The notes beneath the pieces were generated by a model. It worked only from the letters and a program-made list of their open reading frames with translations, had not been told where the DNA came from and searched no databases. A DNA stretch of 64,000 bases from Gigaspora margarita (Eukaryota; Glomeromycota; Glomeromycetes; Diversisporales; Gigasporaceae), in the NCBI GenBank assembly GCA_009809945.1, contig WTPW01002743.1, forward strand, positions 1 to 64,000, written 5' to 3'. Below, piece by piece: positions 10,671 through 20,309 of this stretch (within the stretch, counting starts at the first letter, position 1; every line of letters starts with the position of its first letter). Made by a program: the position numbers and the translations under genes.

Positions 10671-11874
10671 GTGTCCAAGTTAATGATGACTGACGAATGA
10701 TAAATAGTTTTGTAAAGATGAATGACAAAATCATTTCGTCAGGCAACTTCAAATTGATGAATAACGAATGACGAAACTCATGATAAATGACAAAACTCAT
10801 GACGAATAATGAATAACAAAACACATAACGAATTATGAATTTTATATGTAATATATAGCATTAGGTGTAATAAATATAAGGAAAAAATAAAAGGTGATTT
10901 CTTTTAGAAATATGTGAAATTAATTTTTTGTTCAATATTATTCTACTCGGTTTCTATTTTTATCTGACGTTGCCTGAGGATTTGCATTAATCATCCGGTT
11001 GTTCCCAATAGTCTAGGAAGGAAATTACGGTAGCTAAAAATTAATTCTTGTATATTCTTGTTAATTTTTGCGGTGTTAACATTTGTGAATGTTGATGTTC
11101 ATGTGACATATAATAAAATTTTGTTGATGTATAACTGTCAAAGTTTATTTAAAGTTTGTTTATGTTTTAGATTAGGATTAGAAGTTAACTGGATATATAG
11201 AAAATCGCAAAAGGAAACTTTTCTATGTTTTTCAAATCTAATCATCCAATTTCTGTCGATCATCATGTGAAACATCAAAATCTATTTAAATCTGCTGAAG
11301 GTTAATTCTGGCGGTCAATTTTAACCTTAAATTCTGTTATTAATACAGCAATATGGCATAAGAATTGAGAAGGATGAATGAAGAGTATCTGAATGGCGAG
11401 TTCATTGTCAATTAATATATATTACCGTATACTTCCGAAATTAATCACCCTCGAAAATAAGCACCCCTGCCCCGCATTATGCCAATTTTGGCCTGCATTA
11501 TGTTGATTCCTACATAACGTGTCAAAATAATGGTGCTTAATTTCGAAAGTATTTGTACTATATTTTCATATGATATGATGATAAAAAACAGTAATTTTGA
11601 AAATTTTAAGATTCAGAGTATCCAGAGATCATTATAAAAAGCTCATCAAAAGAAGGACGGCTCTACTTTCATATTTTATTAATCAAATTAATTTCGTCAA
11701 GAATTTCGTCAATCGTCAATAGTTTCGTCAATCATCAGAAGTTTCGTCAATCGTCAGGAGTTTCGCCAATCGTCAGTAGTTTCGTCAACCGTCAAGTTTT
11801 CGTCAGACGAAACCATTGACGAAACCATTTCGTCACTGCGAAAATAGTTTCGTCAGGCATCATTAGTCCAAGTG
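10671..11874. mobile_element. 1.2-kb element with GTTTCGTCAATCGTCAG subterminal repeats
   Basis: The left end (TGTCCAAGTTAATGATGACT) pairs with the right end (11848-11874, TCAGGCATCATTAGTCCAAG). Inside the right end (11690-11815) are about six 20-22-bp direct units of GTTTCGTCAATCGTCAG. The left end has the unit in inverted, more decayed form (GACGAATGACGAAACTCATG, 10690-10840). The 70-codon frame at 11058-11270 is hydrophobic and unrecognised. Subterminal repeats suggest transposase-binding sites, which is inference. Confidence 0.5.
11423..11562. mobile_element. Small MITE with TACCGTA end, nested
   Basis: TACCGTATACTTCCGAAATT at the left pairs with AATTTCGAAAGTATTTGTA at the right, and ATCACC pairs with GGTGCT inside. 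It sits within the 10671-11874 element. It is non-coding, about 140 bp. Confidence 0.5.
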
Positions 11875-12099
11875 CTAATTTAATAGTGTATTATACGTAT
11901 GAATAGTAATTACCTTATGCATTTAAATTTTGCAATTCTCATTTTAAAGGTATGTGTTAATACACAAATTGCACAGGTTAATCTAGGTTAATCTAGTTTG
12001 GATTACTTTATCATTACTGGTATTAGGCTCTTGAATTATAAGCTTAATTTGATTATCTTAATGCACTTATAATCATATTTTACTCATCAATTATATCTT

Positions 12100-12178
12100 A
12101 GGCCACATAAAGTTGATTTTTCGTTTTGAATTAACTGAATTTCAAATTCCGATCGGTCGGCCGAACTTTTTTTGTAAT
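12100..12178 (+). mobile_element. Left-end fragment of the AGGCCACGC family
   Basis: AGGCCACATAAAGTTGATTT and TTCGTTTTGAATTA followed by GATCGGTCGGCCGAAC match the left end of the complete copies at 13178 and 49429. The other end is missing; the element at 12179 adjoins it directly. Confidence 0.5.
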
Positions 12179-12631
12179 TACCGTACCGCACTGAGCAAAA
12201 GTCCCGGGGCCTAATACAAAATCCCTGATCAAAAACTTACAAATACCCCGGGTATTTCATTCGGTAACGGGTATTTTGTGCAGTAGGATCTTTTGATAGG
12301 GGGTATTTTGTGTGGGGGTATTTTATAGTTACTCCGCATTTTGCACAATGAATTTCTGGCAAAATCGGTATAAAATCATTTCAATTAAATTCGATCAATC
12401 GAAATGATTGAGCAATACCTCGATCACTAGCAAATCTCATTGAGGGAGCTGCTTGATGCTACAATATTAATAAATATAACATACCCGGGTCTTTTACAAA
12501 ATCCTTTATCAAATAATTGCAAAATACCCGGGTATTATACTTGGTGAAAAAAAATATGCCATGTAAAATACCCGGATCCTTTGCATGGGGGTACTCAGAA
12601 AGGGGGGTCTTTTGCTCAGTGCGGTACGGTA
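12179..12631. mobile_element. MITE with TACCGTACCGCACTGAGC termini
   Basis: TACCGTACCGCACTGAGCAA at the left is the exact reverse complement of the right end (12611-12631). The interior holds several ACCCGGGTATTTT motifs in both orientations, giving further pairing. The 78-codon minus frame at 12459-12695 crosses the element boundary and is not considered a gene. TA-type target is possible. Confidence 0.65.
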
Positions 12632-13177
12632 TTATGATGAGTTTTCTTGTAGCCAGAGTTTTAACTCCAAGGATCTCTTGAAAAGACTTGATCAAGTTAA
12701 TGTTGTAAAAATTGCCGTAGTTTAGATAGTTACCGAATCCAATGTTAATTTACCATACATCCCAAAAATTCTCGACCAAGCCCGTTCATCATAGCTTTAA
12801 ATCTGATTGGGTGATCGAACAAATGTTGCACAACAAGTTCTTCATATTAGCGTAATGTTCGCAGGTACAAAACTGGCGGTAATCACGAGTACGAATTGAG
12901 ATCAAAAAATTCAAAAGTATATACTTGTTTTATAAATTTTCGAAGTAATTTGGAAGTTAGATGAGAAGCATGTTTGAACGTTTACGTTTAGCATGTGGGT
13001 ATAATGAATCCAATAAATTCGGCAATTTAAGCTGTCTTTTATTTGTGAAAACTTATTTTCGTAATCCCAACTAACAAAGAGACATGCCTCCGTATAATAT
13101 AGGTAAATAGTATGAAGTTGAGAGACATAAGGCTTATAGATTTCTTGAGAGAATTAAAACGAGGTAGTGGTTGTATA
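12632..13177. other. Gene-free stretch
   Basis: No convincing frame and no repeat identified. The frames spanning 13039-13552 on both strands are artefacts of the gap and its T/A runs. Confidence 0.4.
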
Positions 13178-13242
13178 AGGCCACGCAAAGTTGATTTTTC
13201 GTTTTGCATTACATGGAATCTGAAAGCATGGGTCGGTCGGTC

Positions 13243-13277
<35 letters not shown>

Positions 13278-13470
13278 NNNNNNNNNNNNNNNNNNNNNNN
13301 NNNNNNNNNNNNNNNNNNNNNNNNNNNNNNNNNNNNNNNNNNNNNNNNNNNNNNNNNNNNNNNNNNNNNNNNNNNNNNNNNNNNNNNNNNNNNNNNNNNN
13401 NNNNNNNNNNNNNNNNNNNNNNNNNNNNNNNNNNNNNNNNNNNNNNNNNNNNNNNNNNNNNNNNNNNNNN

Positions 13471-13505
<35 letters not shown>

Positions 13506-13565
13506 AAAATTTGAAAAAATGGGTCGGCGGGTAATGCAAAACGAAAAATCAACTTTGCGTGGCCT
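13178..13565. mobile_element. AGGCCACGC-family element interrupted by an assembly gap
   Basis: The left end AGGCCACGCAAAGTTGATTT and TTCGTTTTGCATTAC is mirrored by the right end, which ends AACTTTGCGTGGCCT at 13551-13565. Inside are GGGTCGGTCGGTCGGA then poly-T on the left and poly-A then GGGTCGGCGGGTAATG on the right. The middle is unsequenced. Related copies lie at 15901, 47519 and 49429. Confidence 0.75.
13278..13470. other. Assembly gap (193 N)
   Basis: A run of N lies between about 28 T and about 30 A. The inverted homopolymers are the likely cause of the gap. Single N bases also occur at 266, 4042, around 52117-52175, 55822 and about 57788. Confidence 0.98.
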
Positions 13566-13627
13566 AACGATTATTAAATAAAATCAAAGATCAGTTTAAT
13601 ATTAGAGCGAGCATTAAAAGTTGTTCG

Positions 13628-13657
13628 TGTCTGATTATTATTATTATTATTATTATT
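13628..13657. repeat. ATT trinucleotide microsatellite
   Basis: About nine ATT units in a row, with one broken repeat at the end. Confidence 0.8.
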
Positions 13658-13862
13658 TTACTAGTGTTTTAAAATAGGTTTAATCATTTATTGCATATTT
13701 TATTGCTTTATGTTATTTTTTATTTAGATATTTTTTAGGATTCTTTAATAAAGCTTAGTTTGCCAGAATTTTGCCTGTGACAAAGATTATAGTTTTAGGC
13801 TTAAATTTATCGAGATTATAATAAAGACTTTTGTCAGTATTAATTTAGTCACAGCTATAATT

Positions 13863-14116
13863 AGGCCGTTTGAATTTATAATTTCGTTTAACGTTCCCTT
13901 AAGGAGCTTAAGCGTGGTGGGGGAGGGGGGTCAAATTAAACAAACATATTAAAATTGCAAAAAATAAACACATTATTATTGGTTGACTTATAAGCACGTG
14001 ACTTATTGGAATCCGAAAACGAGATGAGCGTTCTGATTGGCCTGTTTAATTCTAGGGGGAGCTCTTAGAGCTGGTGGGGGGAGAACGTTAAACGAAATTG
14101 TAATTTCGAACAGCCT
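13863..14116. mobile_element. MITE with AGGC[CT]GTT termini
   Basis: AGGCCGTTTGAATTTATAAT and TTCGTTTAACGTTC at the left pair with GAACGTTAAACGAAATTGTA and ATTTCGAACAGCCT at the right. G-rich runs (GGTGGGGGAGGGGGG and GGTGGGGGG) lie just inside both ends. There is no ORF. Confidence 0.6.
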
Positions 14117-14172
14117 TATTATTATTATTATGTTTAAAGTTTAAATTTTCGATTAACCAAAAAATTTATCTT

Positions 14173-14490
14173 ACCCAGTATCGCCAAGAAGATGTTGCAG
14201 TCACGTGATAATCGAAAAAATTTTAAAGTTCATTTAAGTTAGGGTTAGGGTCTATTTTAGGATTAAAAGTTAGAGTCTCTATAGTTAAATCGCTCAAGGA
14301 AAACATTTTGTTAGAGCGTTAAAGGTGATTTCTTATGCAACTTTTAGAGAAACAAGCGATTTTTGACAAAACGAACGTTTGTTTTGAATTTTCCTGATCG
14401 TGTTACGTTACACCAGAACTCGAAATATGATTGGTTTACGCCACAAAAATTCCACGTGACTGCAGAATTTTTATGGCGATACTGGGGAGC
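14173..14490. mobile_element. CCAGTATCGCC-family MITE
   Basis: CCCAGTATCGCCAAGAAG with GCAGTCACGTGAT at the left pairs with CACGTGACTGC and GGCGATACTGGG at the right. Inside are GTTAGGGTTAGGG (14238-14250), TCGCTCAAGGAAAAC and CTGATCGTGTTACGTTACAC. The same ordered blocks recur near 484, 50260 and 52700. Confidence 0.6.
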
Positions 14491-15520
14491 AGAACTTACG
14501 TTTTTGAGACTCCTGCACTTACTTTTTTGATACTCCTAGATGTACCCCAAAATTTATATACTTTTTTGATACTGATATCACGTGCAGATGACCATTACCG
14601 GCAAGCTTTTTAAAATTGCATTAACTTTAACCCTAATTACAAACCTGACCTAATATCAATAAACTATTAAAAAAATGTCATAATAAATATTATAACTTTT
14701 CTATAAAGAACAGCCAACATAGGTTTAATAAATAACTTGATTGCATGGTCCACAAATAAAATTTACTGTTTTAAAAAAGTTTAGCACGCTTTATAATATC
14801 TTTATTTTTAAACTTTTTAGTTACGGCCCGGTTGCGCAGGTTTTTAACAAAGATTATATTTATTTTTTAAAACGATATTATATGATGAGTTTTTCTTAAA
14901 AAAAGAATAAATCTATATTACATGTAACGTTTTTTTAAAGATAAATAAATTTCTTAGAAAAAACTCTATCCGTGTAATAAATGTTTTAAATACAGTATAT
15001 CATTAAGATCCACGCTTTTAAAAAACTCTAGCGTGATTTTGAAATTAGGGGTTAGATTTTTAAAAAAAATTCTCTTGTACGGGATTTTTGAATAATAGGC
15101 AATTTTTGACTAAAACGAATGCTTGTTTTGAATTTTCAAGATCGCGTTACGTTACGTCATACATCTAGGCAGTGTTGTACATTTTCGCTGTCCCAGCCTT
15201 TTTTTGGCATGTCCCAACGTCCCAACGTCCCAGCGTCCCAAGTGTCCCAACTATGTCCCAAGTCTTAATAATTAATAAATTAATTTTAAAAAATACATGA
15301 TTATATATTTTTCTAGGTGCTGAACACATTTCTGAAAAAATTAAATTAGATTATCTTAATAAAATTTTAAGTAATTTCAATTTAAAAAATTGTCCCAAAA
15401 TGTCCCAAAATGTCCCAGCTCATGTCTCAACTGTCCCATGTACAACACTGCATCTAGGAGTATCAAAAAAGTAAGTGCAGGAGTCTCAAAAACGTAAGTT
15501 TTGCTACTGGGGAAGATAAA
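14470..15520. mobile_element. Foldback host element carrying a hAT-like MITE
   Basis: ACTTACGTTTTTGAGACTCC with TGCACTTACTTTTTTGATAC (14495-14545) is mirrored at 15455-15505 (GTATCAAAAAAGTAAGTGCA and GGAGTCTCAAAAACGTAAGT). The same ends flank the large foldbacks at 50769, 53029 and 54868, so this is a shorter relative. ACTGGGG motifs sit immediately outside both ends. The right part is split by 15170-15450. Confidence 0.45.
15170..15450. mobile_element. hAT-like MITE with GTCCCA repeats and 8-bp target duplication
   Basis: CAGTGTTGTACAT at the left pairs with ATGTACAACACTG at the right. CATCTAGG is present directly before (15162-15169) and directly after (15451-15458) the element. An 8-bp duplication with CAGTG ends is the hAT pattern. 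Inside both ends are direct copies of TGTCCCAA or CGTCCCAA, about eight on the left and six on the right. Confidence 0.8.
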
Positions 15521-15754
15521 AAATTTTACGGGATGATCTACAAAAATTGGCCAATCACAACGAAATCCCCGTTCATTGACTACCTACCATCCCACATCTT
15601 CTCTACATTTAATGCCAGCTAAAATTTACTATTTATAATATTTTTTTTGAACTATATTCATTAATATGATTAAAAAAAATCACGAATATCCTCATTTTAA
15701 GACAAATTAATTCTAAAAAAACAATTTTTATTTTTGGAAAATTTAAAAATTAGG

Positions 15755-15800
15755 GACGGCGAATAATGCTAAAAGAAGAATTAATTTTACGCGGCCTTAT
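15755..15800 (-). mobile_element. End fragment of the AGGCCACGC family
   Basis: GACGGCGAATAATGC and AATTAATTTTACGCGGCCTT match the right terminus of the family in diverged form. Confidence 0.35.
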
Positions 15801-15900
15801 ACAAAATTTAATAATAAGAAAGTATTAATTTTTAATAATATTACTCTATTTTAGTATATAAATTATAAATATAACATAGCTTTCTTAATATATATATATT

Positions 15901-16138
15901 AGGCCACGCAAAGTTAATTTTTCGTTTTGCATAACCCGCCGACCCAATTTTTCCAAAAAAATTTTTTTTTTAAATTCCTATTGTGCCAATTATTCCATTT
16001 TTGGCATTTAATTTTTTTCTCCGGTGTCACCCGATGATGGCCTTTATTTTCCGTAATTACCCGGTAGGCCCGCGACCCGCCGACCGCAATTTTGAAACAC
16101 CAGGTTATGCAAAACGAAAAATTAACTTTGCGTGGCCT
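15901..16138. mobile_element. AGGCCACGC-family element, short complete copy
   Basis: AGGCCACGCAAAGTTAATTT and TTCGTTTTGCATAACC at the left pair with GGTTATGCAAAACGAAAAAT and TAACTTTGCGTGGCCT at the right. The centre has TGTGCCAATTATTCCATTTT, GGTGTCACCCGATG and CCGTAATTACCCGGTAGG, blocks shared with 47519 and 49429. It is 238 bp; the frame at 15983-16186 is incidental. Confidence 0.75.
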
Positions 16139-16786
16139 TATATGAACTTATTTTTTATAAATATATTTCATATACAGTACTTGTGAATTAAGAGATTTTT
16201 CTATCATTAATAAAAGTTTTTACGACATTGTTTGACGGGAATTTGAGATTTGGGGCAGGAAAACACAGATTATAATATTTTGGGATTTAAGCGGCAAGAT
16301 ATATGAGGAATGAAAAATTCATTAATCCTCAAATAAGTTGACAACATCTTTATCTTCCGTAAGATCTATTAATAAATACATATATACTGTATTAATACTC
16401 ATGTTATTGATGTGCTAAAACTTAAATAATTATTAATTATGTATTTTTACATTCTAATATCTTCTCAGTAGTTAATCTGTCGTATGCAGTAATGTCACAA
16501 CCTAAGCATTAATCAAGAAGTTGTAGATTAATATTAAAGCAGCAATAATTAAGTATTTACTCCGTTTATCTGTCCGCTAATATATAAAAAACTAAACCGC
16601 CAATTATTCATATAAGTATGCAACATGTCCTAGATTTGAATCATCACGATTCAGAATCGGACTGTCACAGATGAGATCTTTCATTTAAATACTAACATTG
16701 TTCTAAATAATCTGGACCATACTTAGGATTAGGTCATAAGGCTTATAATAAAATTTTTATCATAATATAGGCTAAACTATATATTC
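16139..16786. other. Downstream flank of the first kinase gene
   Basis: No repeat recognised. On the minus strand this is the 3' side of the kinase gene. A last short exon may lie here because the kinase frame ends in a non-typical tail with a splice-donor-like sequence at 16841. I could not identify that exon with confidence. Confidence 0.35.
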
Positions 16787-18298
16787 TCATCCAAAAAAAA
16801 TTACAATTTGGAATGGATAGATAAAACATTCAAATAAGTTACCTTGAAGTTTATTCCGTAGTTTAGGAGGATTTTTAAAGTTATATACATTGCTCAGCGG
16901 TGCTTCTGATGAAAAAGATTGATATTTGGTGCTTTTACCATCAGCTAGTGTGATTTGAACGGGGTTATTGCTTTTTAATTCATTTTGATAAATTATTTGC
17001 AGTTGTTTTCTTATTTCATATAAGATTTCGTTTGAATGAGGTCGATTTTCAGGAATAGCATCCCAACATTGTTTCATCAATTCAGTATACCAATGTGGGG
17101 TAGACTTGTCAATTGGTGGTCGTGCACCTTCCATTATATCATACGCTAAACTAAAATTATGGATACGATCATGAAATGGCGGAATTCCAGATAATATTTC
17201 CCACATTAACATCGCAAAGCTATATATGTCGGATTTTTTTGTCGCTGGTTTGCAATTTAGTAATTCTGGGGCTATATATGGGAGGTTTCCATATACATCC
17301 CCTTGTTCTTGTGTTACAGAACCATATAAACCAAAGTCACAAATATACCACCATTTAGAAAATCTAGTTTGGAGAATATTACCTGAGTGTAGATCTCTGT
17401 GGATAGCGTCTAATTGGTGAATCATATTTAAGGCATATGCAATATCATAAACGATCCTAATTCTTTGTTCCCATAGAATATGCTCGTTGTTATGTAGCAA
17501 ATATTCCCGTAAACTACATTCCATAAGATTTAACACTAGCATAATGTCCTGTGTATTGGGATCAATGGTTATTCCAAAGCAACGAACAACATAAGCTATT
17601 TTGTTCATAAAGTTCAGTGTGATTTGACCTAAAGAAAATATTAAATATTAATGAAGTAAATGAAGATTGCTAATAATAAAACGTTAACAACATAAATAAC
17701 AAACCTCAACAATCCATTTTTCACTTGATTCATTTGAATTATTCAAACGCTTAAGGATGACATGTTGTTTGCCGGTCCTTTTAAGCTGGCGATTTTTCTT
17801 ATCCCATGCATCAAATCTCCCATCTTTCCAAATCGCACTATAAATAGAAGCACACCCTCCTTTAGTTTTAAATTTGATATCGCTAAAATTTTTATATGGT
17901 ATCCATTCAACAATATAATCTGGTCTCTGTACATTTAATTGACATTCCTGAATTAATTTATCGATTTCAAAGTTACCAGAAGACCAATCATTAAATTTAT
18001 CTGTCAAATAATTTATAATACAATATTCACAGTATTGTTGAGCATAAGTCCGATTTTTGCAATTTTCACATTCCCTGTGTTCGCCTTTCTGATTAGAAAT
18101 GTTAGTCTTATCACATAGAAGACCAAATTGATAGGTCAGATAATCTTTTTCAGGTTGTGTCAGGATTTTATATTCATTAATACGGTGTTCAATAGTTGTT
18201 GTATCCGCTATGAGTTCTTGATAATTATTTGGATTAACTAAGAATACACATATCCTGTGAAATATAGTCCATACAACTTCAAAACGAATTTCACCCAT
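16787..18298 (-). CDS. TKL-type protein kinase, two exons, AM-fungal family
   Basis: Exon 1 (18298-17705) encodes about 198 residues: N-terminal MGEIRFEVVW, paired cysteines C77-x2-C80 and C90-x2-C93, WSSGN near 105-109, EWIPY at 131-135, a degenerate glycine loop (TKGGCASIYSA) and ILKRL with the presumed ATP-binding lysine. The reading frame past the intron (17704-17629, 76 bp, GTTTGT to TTTAG) gives RCFGIT, IHRDLHSGNIL, CDFGL, PYIAPELL, DIYSFAMLMWEI and ENRPHSNEIL, so catalytic HRD and DFG are intact. It should phosphorylate Ser/Thr or Tyr; substrate unknown. The start suits the family's M-x2-IR N-terminus. Two oddities: the canonical junction reads EVKSH then TGA, one base out of frame with the next exon, and the tail after PPKLRN looks like unspliced intron (CAAG then GTAACT). 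It may be a pseudogene or contain a sequence error. Confidence 0.85.
17629..17704 (-). other. Intron of the first kinase gene
   Basis: On the minus strand it begins GTTTGTTATT and ends ATTTTCTTTAG, 76 bp, with TTAAC as a possible branch site. Removing it puts GAG next to GTCAAATCACAC, giving EVKSH, the expected family sequence, before the frame breaks. Confidence 0.6.
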
Positions 18299-18509
18299 AT
18301 TAAAAGTGCTAAGTAGCTGTAGATTATATTGTCACAAAAAATTCACTTGACTTCTGGCTTCCAAAGGCTTTTAAAATTATCCTTTTAATTTTAGTTAAAT
18401 CTATTTGTAAATTAACGATTATATCTTTTTTCAAACCATTTTAAACTCGAAACATCTAATAATAAAATGTGAATTTAACTGGTTAATCTGACTAGAGGTG
18501 CAGATGTGT

Positions 18510-18803
18510 GGTGTTTTTTTGACCAAATTCGTGTAACATTAAATCAAATTCGTATAACAATCAACTTAAATTCACTTTTTATTAATTTTGACCAAATCGT
18601 GATAACTCGAGAGCTGGTGTGCCAATTTTGATTATTTTGGCGCCATTCAAATCGTTTCAATGAACATTTCGAATTATAGAAAATCATTAAAATTGGATCA
18701 CTATTTCTCGTATTATCACAATTTTAATCAAAATTAGTAACAGTATCGTTTGTTACACAATTTGTTTCAATGTTACATTAATTTGGTCGAAAAAGCCTGA
18801 CAT
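18510..18803. mobile_element. Inverted-repeat element (TTTTTTTGACCAAATT arms)
   Basis: GTGTTTTTTTGACCAAATTC and GTGTAACATTAA at the left pair with TGTTACATTAATTTGGTCGA and AAAAGCCTGACA at the right. There is no ORF. It begins about 200 bp upstream of the kinase start codon, so it may have altered that gene's promoter. Confidence 0.45.
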
Positions 18804-18828
18804 CGTAACTTGTCACGAATGTAGTGAG

Positions 18829-19755
18829 CTACGGGCACGTCTGAAATCTGTGATAGGTTAGCCACAAATGTCAATTATTTGACCCATTAAATACCTATCT
18901 GGTGTCAGTGTATAAATTTTATTCACATTTAATTAAATAACTAGGTTTGCTTTGGTAATTTTATTGTATTATATATATTTCATTAAAAATTTAAGTATTT
19001 ACAATGTTTGAAATTTAACTTGAAAAGTTCTGCACTACAACAATAAAAAATTAAATGTTTTTTCGATCATATTTATTAATTTTAATTTCCTATTGCTATG
19101 TAAAAAAAATATATATTAATCAAACCATGCCAAATAAATTAATAAACAAAACGAAAGAACATAAATACCTTTAATTCAACTAATTTTGCCAATTTTGCGC
19201 TTAAATTATGTTTTGGATCCCTAACTTATTTGCAGTTTGATATGAGAGCATAACTTTAAAGTTTTGAATTAGATATATATAGTTCTGTGGAAAAATTGTG
19301 TTTAAAAGATTCTGGTAAAATGTCCCAAGAAGACATTTAGCATGTATTAAATTTAGTTATTTCAAGATTTATAATTTTATTACATTAAAAATCATATAAC
19401 ATAAACCTGTGGCGTGTTCGTTACGTTATTGACATATTCCATACTTAAATATACACTAATCGATATAAAAAATATTTCGTATAAAGGTTTATTCTGTCAA
19501 AGCGATGAAAAAAGCGGGACACTAATTGATATAACAAATATTTCGTATGTAGGTTATACTGTTAAAACGACGAAAAAAGTGAGTATAACTTGTAAGGTCT
19601 TATTTTTATAGTCATAATATTATTAATCATGTAATACAATCACGTTGGAACTTTGTACGTAGTGGTCTAAACTGATGTCGGATATATATACAGCCGGTCA
19701 AGCAATTGACATCTGTGGCTTAACCTGTCACAAATTTCAGACATGCGAACTACGG
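18829..19755. mobile_element. 0.93-kb element with ~60-bp inverted ends
   Basis: CTACGGGCACGTCTGAAATC with GATAGGTTAGCCACAAATGT at the left pairs with ACATCTGTGGCTTAACCTGT and CAGACATGCGAACTACGG at the right. Internal sequence is AT-rich and holds the 66-bp duplication at 19454-19585. No transposase frame. Confidence 0.55.
19454..19585 (+). repeat. 66-bp tandem duplication, open over 22-codon units
   Basis: CACTAATCGATATAAAAAAT and CACTAATTGATATAACAAAT start two 66-bp units. Because 66 is 22 codons, the frame at 19414-19611 reads LIDIKNISYKG... then LIDITNISYVG.... The frame lies wholly inside a transposable element and has no recognised domain, so it is listed as a repeat and not a gene. 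Confidence 0.5.
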
Positions 19756-20300
19756 CAAAAATGGCGTAATTTAGACATAAAATAAAAAAAAAAAAAACTT
19801 GGACGAAAACATATTTAGATAAAGAAAGAGTAAAAATATTAAAAAAAAAAAAAAAAACAAAGAAATATCAAATAAAAAAAGAAAGATAAATCAATCCAAC
19901 AGGTACCACAAGACAGTGCATTATTTTTAAAGTACTATAATAAAACCCTACATCCTATTCCAGTAGGTATCACAGGAACAATGCATTACAAAGTCCTTTT
20001 ATTTAGTTTATTTTTATTTTTTTATGATACCTGGTTATGCTGTACCCTAAATGAAATTTGATTGGCTGTGTTAAATCAGCTAACTTTACATTGTGCGATA
20101 TTTGATCGTTTGTATGATTTCGTTACCCTGTTTGAACATGATCGTCAAATCGTGAAGAATTAATGATACAGAAACGACCCGTTATTCTTATTCACATTCT
20201 CAGTTGTTAGATATGATTTTAACAATCGACTTCCGTTCGTTATACGCACTTTGTAGTATTAGATTAACTGAGATATGGATAGTGTTAATAACATGTGTTA
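19756..20300. other. Gene-free stretch with A-rich runs
   Basis: A-rich runs at 19783-19880. A short block (AGGTACCACAAGACAGTGCA at 19902 and AGGTATCACAGGAACAATGC at 19965) is duplicated. No gene. Confidence 0.4.
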
Positions 20301-20309
20301 ATGAGTTAC

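Noticed and set aside
12459..12695. 78-codon minus frame
   Set aside because: It crosses the terminus of a MITE and consists largely of its inverted repeat.
13039..13552. Four overlapping frames across the N gap
   Set aside because: They exist only because N and homopolymers have no stop codons.
17176..17420. Plus-strand frames inside the kinase
   Set aside because: They are antisense shadows of the kinase exon.
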